The notes under the pieces: model-generated
Database searches by the model: none
What the model saw: only the letters and a program-made list of their open reading frames with translations
What the model was told of the DNA's origin: nothing
Shown here: piece by piece, positions 28,093 to 32,501 of the stretch
How the letters are laid out: each line of letters starts with the position of its first letter
Position numbering within the stretch: the stretch's first letter is position 1
Assembly: GCA_030560485.1 (NCBI GenBank)
Contig: JAKTTS010000128.1
Coordinates: 1 to 32,501 of the forward strand
Source: Ascoidea tarda (nom. inval.)
Lineage: Eukaryota > Ascomycota > Saccharomycetes > Ascoideales > Ascoideaceae
Reading direction: 5' to 3'
DNA length: 32,501 bases
Made by a program: the position numbers and the translations under genes

Positions 28093-31000
28093 TTAACTTG
28101 AAATTAAAGCATACGCTGTAACATTTTCAAATCTCTCAAAAAATATCTTCATCTGAACCTCTAATAATTCATTGATTATTTCTACACCAATGATACCTTC
28201 TTCACTCTTTATTTGTTTTAATTTAAGCAAATCATTAAAATTAACCCTCCAAACAACACAATCTGATGAAGTGATAATTTGATACTTTCTATCCAATAAT
28301 TCAAATATTTCATCATTTTCGTGGATAGGAGAAGATACACCTAAATTTCCCAAACATGTTTTGGGCAGAAATGTTTCATCTATTGTTCCTTGAGCAAAAG
28401 AATGATTAACTTTTATTAAACCAGATTCAATGATAAACATAAAACCCTCGTTATTTTCTTTTCCTTCGTTTGTGTAAACAATTGTGTTTTTTGGAATCCT
28501 TTCTTTACGCAAATAAGGTAACAACTTTATCCAAAAACTCTCAGGTTTAGATGACAATCCGTAAAAGGTCGACATTATCAATGAAAGAGGATAAACACTG
28601 GTTAATTCCTTAACTAATTTGTCCTTATCTTTTTCTTTTCCATTAGTCTTAATTTCAATCACATTTTTAGATAATGGTTCATTAATGCAAATGGCATCAT
28701 TATTAGAGCCAATCCTACTTTGGTTGTTAATCTTCAACTCCTCACTAATAGTTTGAGTAGCAGCTTTGAAAAGATTGGTCTGTCTAGGTGAACCAATAAA
28801 AGAAGAATTGTCTGCCATTGACAGCATCGGATTTATAGCAGATATTATAGGACTAATCTTAGAAGTATGCTCGTTTGGATGTTGTATAGGAAAAGGAGAT
28901 GTTTTAGGAACCTGACTAGAGCTGGAATTTGATCTTTTAACTAAATTTAATAATTTCTTTTGTTTAAACTTATAATAAGATGATAAAAATTCATTTTCGC
29001 ACCATTCTAAGGCAGAATTCAAATTATCAAACAATTGGACTGGTTTGCAACCGTCAAATTCTTCATCGTTACATAATAAACCGACATCATTTAAAGATCT
29101 GTAAATCCGGCTATCATTAGAAATAGAGGATATAATTAAGTAGGCATTATGTTTTTTCACCAAGTTCTTAATTCTAGTAAAACCTTCTGCAGCTGTGTAG
29201 TCAATTGATAAAATGTTTTTAAAATCCAAAATAAGGTATCGAATAGATGGGTATGTATCAATTTTGGACAATGATGATGAACTTGAAGATGCAGGGGACA
29301 AAGTATTAGGTGCTGGATAAGACAACACAGGCAGTGAACTAGGAGATACATAGGCAGAATTGGAAGAAAACGAAAAACTGCTTTCTGATGGAGAGACTTC
29401 AAATCTTGCTCTAATTTCTTCTTCAATAGCACCGATTGTGCCAAAAAAAATGTTACCTTCTAATTTCATTAAATATATTTGATCACCAACATTTCTTAAA
29501 AATTTTTTAAATAATTGATTACGGAAAACAGTTGATTTTGCAATAACACCTGAGTAGATATGAGTAATTGGGTTTCTTCTGGCATTATCAACCACAAAAG
29601 AGATACATGCAAGCAATATACCAACAATGATACCATAAACAAAATCCCAAATACCCATGGTGAAAACAATAATGATGACAGTTGTGTATTCAAATTTACT
29701 GAGTCTTCCGTAAGAATCTATTAGCGATTCAACCATTAATTCATAGCCCAAGAGAAAAATTAAAGCTCCAACAACACAAACTGGAATAAATTTTATAAGA
29801 ACTGGACCAATAAACATGATAATGGCTGTTCCAACTGCCAACAAGAAAGAAGGTAGTTTCGATTCGGCACCAGATCTGATGAATAATAAACTATTTGAAT
29901 AAACCAAATAATTTTGAACTGAACCAAGACAACCAGATAGTATATTAGATACACCATGACCAATTAATTCTCTATCGATATCAATTTCGTCATTTTTTGT
30001 GGAGACTGCTAAAGCAGGGATGTTAATTGGAACATGCAAAATACCAAAGAATGTCAAGGCCAACATTGTTGGAAGTTCTTGCAAAATCAATAACCAGTCA
30101 ACTTTTGAAAACTTATAAAGTGAATAAAAGGAGTACCAGGAAGAGTTGTTGGTAGAAGTATCAATATCAAAAACAAAGCCCAATTCTCTGGATTTTGAAA
30201 GGCTCCATGAGGGAATTATCAATACCAAAAGGTGGAATAGTAAAAAAATTAAGATGAAATAACAAGGCAAGAAAATTGCTGATTTTGATAGGATTCTATT
30301 GAATTTCTGTAATAATACCAATAAAACTGTCACCAGGATTGCTAAAGACCATCTGACAAAATAAAGACCAGAAAATAGCAATTTTAATGTTTTCAAGTTA
30401 TAATGTATATTATTTGGTAGCTTTGAAGTGACTTCAAAACCAGTCATAATAAGGAAATAACCCACACCACCGATACAGCCAATTAGGATATGTCTAGGGA
30501 AAAAGCCAATCAATTGGCCTAGTCTGAATTTACCCAATATGAAAAAGGTTAAACCTGTCAAGATACAAGAAATAGCAGTGGCTACAACAGTAGTAGCTAG
30601 TATTTTGTCTTGCAACTCTTGAGAAATATTATTTGAGTTATGAGAGGGACTTAGTTTATGCAAAATATTCAAAGCAATTGTGTGAATAAAGGGAGTGATT
30701 TCGATCATTTCTGAGCCAATTGAACAAGGAAAGCCAGATCCACCAAAAGTGTAAACTAGTTGAGAGACAATGCAAGATATATAAAACATCGAAAGACCAG
30801 CAGGGCCTAAATTTGAAAAGATTCCAACATTTGGGAATAAGATTATTCCATAAGATAAGCCATCTAAAATATTTAATAATAAACCGATTAATACCGGCGG
30901 CAACGCTCTAGAAAAATCGTTCAATAGATGAGTATTTTTGAAACTTTTATAAAGTAGCAAGTTTTTATAGTGTAGTAATTTGCTTTTAAAAGTGTTGTTG

Positions 31001-32439
31001 GAATTGTTATTTGTATGATGTAAAAACTTGTTTAAATTATCGTTATCGGTTGAATCAATTAAATAGTTATTACAAGCTGGAGAATTATTTTTATTAATTG
31101 ATTTGAGCTGGTTATTAAAAGCCGAGCTATTATTAAATTTAATAATAGTATTGGGATTTTTATTCTTGATATTCTTGATATTCTTAATATTCTTGTTGTT
31201 ATTAAGATTATTCGGATCGTTATAATAGTTTGTGATGATGTTGCTGTTGTTGATATTATCAGTGGGAGAGGATAGATTTAAGAAGGATTTGTTTAAAGTT
31301 TGAGAAATGGATCTATTGAATCTTTTTTTGAATTTTTTGAAAGGGGAAGAGTTGTTTTGAGAGCCAAATTCATGGTCATTGGTTGGTACGCTGTGAGGAC
31401 CTAGGAGGGAGGAAAAAGAAGTTAGATCAGATTCAAGTTGATCGTTTGTGAAGGATTGATAGTAAGGGGTGGAAGAGGATAATAGGGGAGTTTTGTGGTT
31501 TGAAGTTATGATTGAAGAAGGTTGCAGAGAAGAGTGAGGTATGGATAGAGATAAGGCCAGAGAATCGTTTTGATTTTGTTGTTTGAGAGTAGTTGAGAAA
31601 GGAGACAATGGAGAAGAGAAGGAGGATGATTTGATTCTCTTTTTGATAAAGCTTTTGTCTTTAGATTTATCGTTTTTATCGTTTTTATCAAATCTATCGG
31701 CAGTGTCGAGTTTGTCATGATCAATTGTTTTATTCAATTTATCAGGATTATCAGGATTATCGAATTTATCATTTATTGGATCTGAAATGTCTAGTTTGTT
31801 TGAATTTAGTTTATTGAATCTATCGAAATCATCCAAGATGGATAATTGAGCAGTTTGTTTGTGGATTTCGTCAGTATTGTTGATTGCAATGTTTGAGTTG
31901 ATAAAGGAGAGATTTTCAATATCATTATCAAAGGATATGTTGTTGTTTTCATTGTTGTTGCTAGTGAGATTAGAATTAGGATTAAAATTAAGATTAGGAT
32001 TAGGATTAGGAGAGTTAGTTTGTAGAAGCAGGGAGTTTCTTTTAAAGCTTGTTCCAAAGACACTGCTTGATCTTAGACCAGGGTTTTCTATTTGAAGGTT
32101 GACTAGGGAACTTGAGGGGGAGTCATTAAAAAAAATGTGTGAGTGTGAGTGGTTGTGGAAATGGCTGTGGTTGTTGAAAGATACAAAGTTGTTATGGTTG
32201 TTAGAAGTATTTGAGTTTTTGGAATTATTGGAGTTGTAGGAAGTGTTAGTAGGATTGTTATTAGGGAGATAATTGTTTGAAAAGGATATATTTCTTTTGT
32301 GTTTTTTGCTATTGCTGCTTTTATTTGATAAGGATCTTGATAAAGGAGCAGAGTCATAGGATTTCATTGGATTTATTAATTTGTTTGATAAATAAGATTT
32401 TTGCTTAAATTTGTTGTTGTCATCATGAAAGGGGTCCAT
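28093..32439 (-). CDS. VSB1: SulP-family vacuolar protein with STAS and cyclic-nucleotide-binding-like domains (VSB1/YGR125W)
   Basis: In S. cerevisiae Vsb1 sits in the vacuolar membrane and is needed for vacuolar storage of basic amino acids, notably arginine. Residues 1 to ~500 of this 1448-aa protein are a long cytosolic Asn/Ser/Asp-rich extension with poly-Asn, His-Ser and Pro-Asn repeats. The transporter core begins near 508 (SRALPPVLIGLLLNILDG) and runs to about 950 with some ten or more membrane segments. A STAS domain follows at about 980-1160 (KLEGNIFFGT; RYLILDFKNILSIDYTAAEG) with a Ser-rich loop inserted. The C terminus (~1310-1440) is a CAP/cNMP-type beta-roll (IPKNTIVYTNEG, GFMFIIESGLIKVN, CVVWRV). 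This SulP-STAS-cNMP order is that of YGR125W (1036 aa); the extra length is mostly N-terminal. Codon 702 is CTG inside a membrane segment. The ATG is preceded on its strand by a TTA repeat. Confidence 0.93.
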   Translation of the reverse strand: MDPFHDDNNKFKQKSYLSNKLINPMKSYDSAPLSRSLSNKSSNSKKHKRNISFSNNYLPNNNPTNTSYNSNNSKNSNTSNNHNNFVSFNNHSHFHNHSHSHIFFNDSPSSSLVNLQIENPGLRSSSVFGTSFKRNSLLLQTNSPNPNPNLNFNPNSNLTSNNNENNNISFDNDIENLSFINSNIAINNTDEIHKQTAQLSILDDFDRFNKLNSNKLDISDPINDKFDNPDNPDKLNKTIDHDKLDTADRFDKNDKNDKSKDKSFIKKRIKSSSFSSPLSPFSTTLKQQNQNDSLALSLSIPHSSLQPSSIITSNHKTPLLSSSTPYYQSFTNDQLESDLTSFSSLLGPHSVPTNDHEFGSQNNSSPFKKFKKRFNRSISQTLNKSFLNLSSPTDNINNSNIITNYYNDPNNLNNNKNIKNIKNIKNKNPNTIIKFNNSSAFNNQLKSINKNNSPACNNYLIDSTDNDNLNKFLHHTNNNSNNTFKSKLLHYKNLLLYKSFKNTHLLNDFSRALPPVLIGLLLNILDGLSYGIILFPNVGIFSNLGPAGLSMFYISCIVSQLVYTFGGSGFPCSIGSEMIEITPFIHTIALNILHKLSPSHNSNNISQELQDKILATTVVATAISCILTGLTFFILGKFRLGQLIGFFPRHILIGCIGGVGYFLIMTGFEVTSKLPNNIHYNLKTLKLLFSGLYFVRWSLAILVTVLLVLLQKFNRILSKSAIFLPCYFILIFLLFHLLVLIIPSWSLSKSRELGFVFDIDTSTNNSSWYSFYSLYKFSKVDWLLILQELPTMLALTFFGILHVPINIPALAVSTKNDEIDIDRELIGHGVSNILSGCLGSVQNYLVYSNSLLFIRSGAESKLPSFLLAVGTAIIMFIGPVLIKFIPVCVVGALIFLLGYELMVESLIDSYGRLSKFEYTTVIIIVFTMGIWDFVYGIIVGILLACISFVVDNARRNPITHIYSGVIAKSTVFRNQLFKKFLRNVGDQIYLMKLEGNIFFGTIGAIEEEIRARFEVSPSESSFSFSSNSAYVSPSSLPVLSYPAPNTLSPASSSSSSLSKIDTYPSIRYLILDFKNILSIDYTAAEGFTRIKNLVKKHNAYLIISSISNDSRIYRSLNDVGLLCNDEEFDGCKPVQLFDNLNSALEWCENEFLSSYYKFKQKKLLNLVKRSNSSSSQVPKTSPFPIQHPNEHTSKISPIISAINPMLSMADNSSFIGSPRQTNLFKAATQTISEELKINNQSRIGSNNDAICINEPLSKNVIEIKTNGKEKDKDKLVKELTSVYPLSLIMSTFYGLSSKPESFWIKLLPYLRKERIPKNTIVYTNEGKENNEGFMFIIESGLIKVNHSFAQGTIDETFLPKTCLGNLGVSSPIHENDEIFELLDRKYQIITSSDCVVWRVNFNDLLKLKQIKSEEGIIGVEIINELLEVQMKIFFERFENVTAYALISS

Positions 32440-32446
32440 TGTTTTA

Positions 32447-32447
<1 letters not shown>

Positions 32448-32501
<54 letters not shown>
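32448..32501. repeat. TAA trinucleotide repeat, 18 copies to the window edge
   Basis: Eighteen uninterrupted TAA units start 8 bp upstream of the VSB1-like start codon and run off the window. On the gene's strand this is TTA repeated, so it probably forms part of the 5' leader or core promoter. Confidence 0.9.

Noticed and set aside
30334-30336. Reassignment of CTG to serine
   Set aside because: Codon 702 of the VSB1-like protein is CTG within a hydrophobic membrane segment, which favours Leu. One codon is not proof either way.

Overview
The window looks like nuclear chromosome from a budding yeast (Saccharomycotina). It has AT-rich DNA, intron-poor long ORFs, Asn/Asp/Ser-rich inserts in several proteins, TATA boxes 55-120 bp upstream of starts, and a gene set made of fungal orthologues. 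I cannot name the species. One in-frame CTG codon (residue 702 of the SulP transporter) lies in a hydrophobic membrane segment, which suits CTG=Leu, but that is thin evidence about the genetic code.

Layout. 1-5940: metacaspase MCA1 (-) and the RIO1 kinase (+) diverge from one promoter region, followed by an unrecognised 121-aa protein (+) and the aprataxin-type DNA repair enzyme HNT3 (+). 5941-8694: a TRE1/TRE2-like transferrin-receptor-family protein (-), convergent with HNT3. HNT3 and TRE2 are close neighbours in S. cerevisiae (YOR258W/YOR256C). 8695-11865: a 3.2-kb divergent intergenic region with no convincing gene. 11866-17608: a small Ser-rich protein (+) convergent with exocyst subunit SEC3 (-). 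17609-21798: a 4.2-kb stretch with GC-richer promoter islands around very AT-rich repeat DNA. It holds a probable two-exon 65-aa gene at 18999-19278 that no single ORF shows, and a perfect 25-bp-arm hairpin at 20270-20321. 21799-23274: a protein resembling the regulatory half of fungal Zn-cluster transcription factors, without the Zn cluster. 23275-26112: intergenic, with microsatellites and a GC-rich promoter island. 26113-32439: a TANGO2/NRDE-family protein (+) convergent with a VSB1-like SulP/STAS/cyclic-nucleotide-fold protein (-). These two are also near neighbours in S. cerevisiae (YGR127W/YGR125W).

The genes do not form a pathway. They are ordinary eukaryotic housekeeping genes (proteolysis/protein quality control, 40S maturation, DNA end repair, transporter sorting, exocytosis, vacuolar storage). 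I see no mobile element, CRISPR array, tRNA or rRNA. The least explained parts are the large 5' intergenic regions, the hidden spliced gene and the hairpin.
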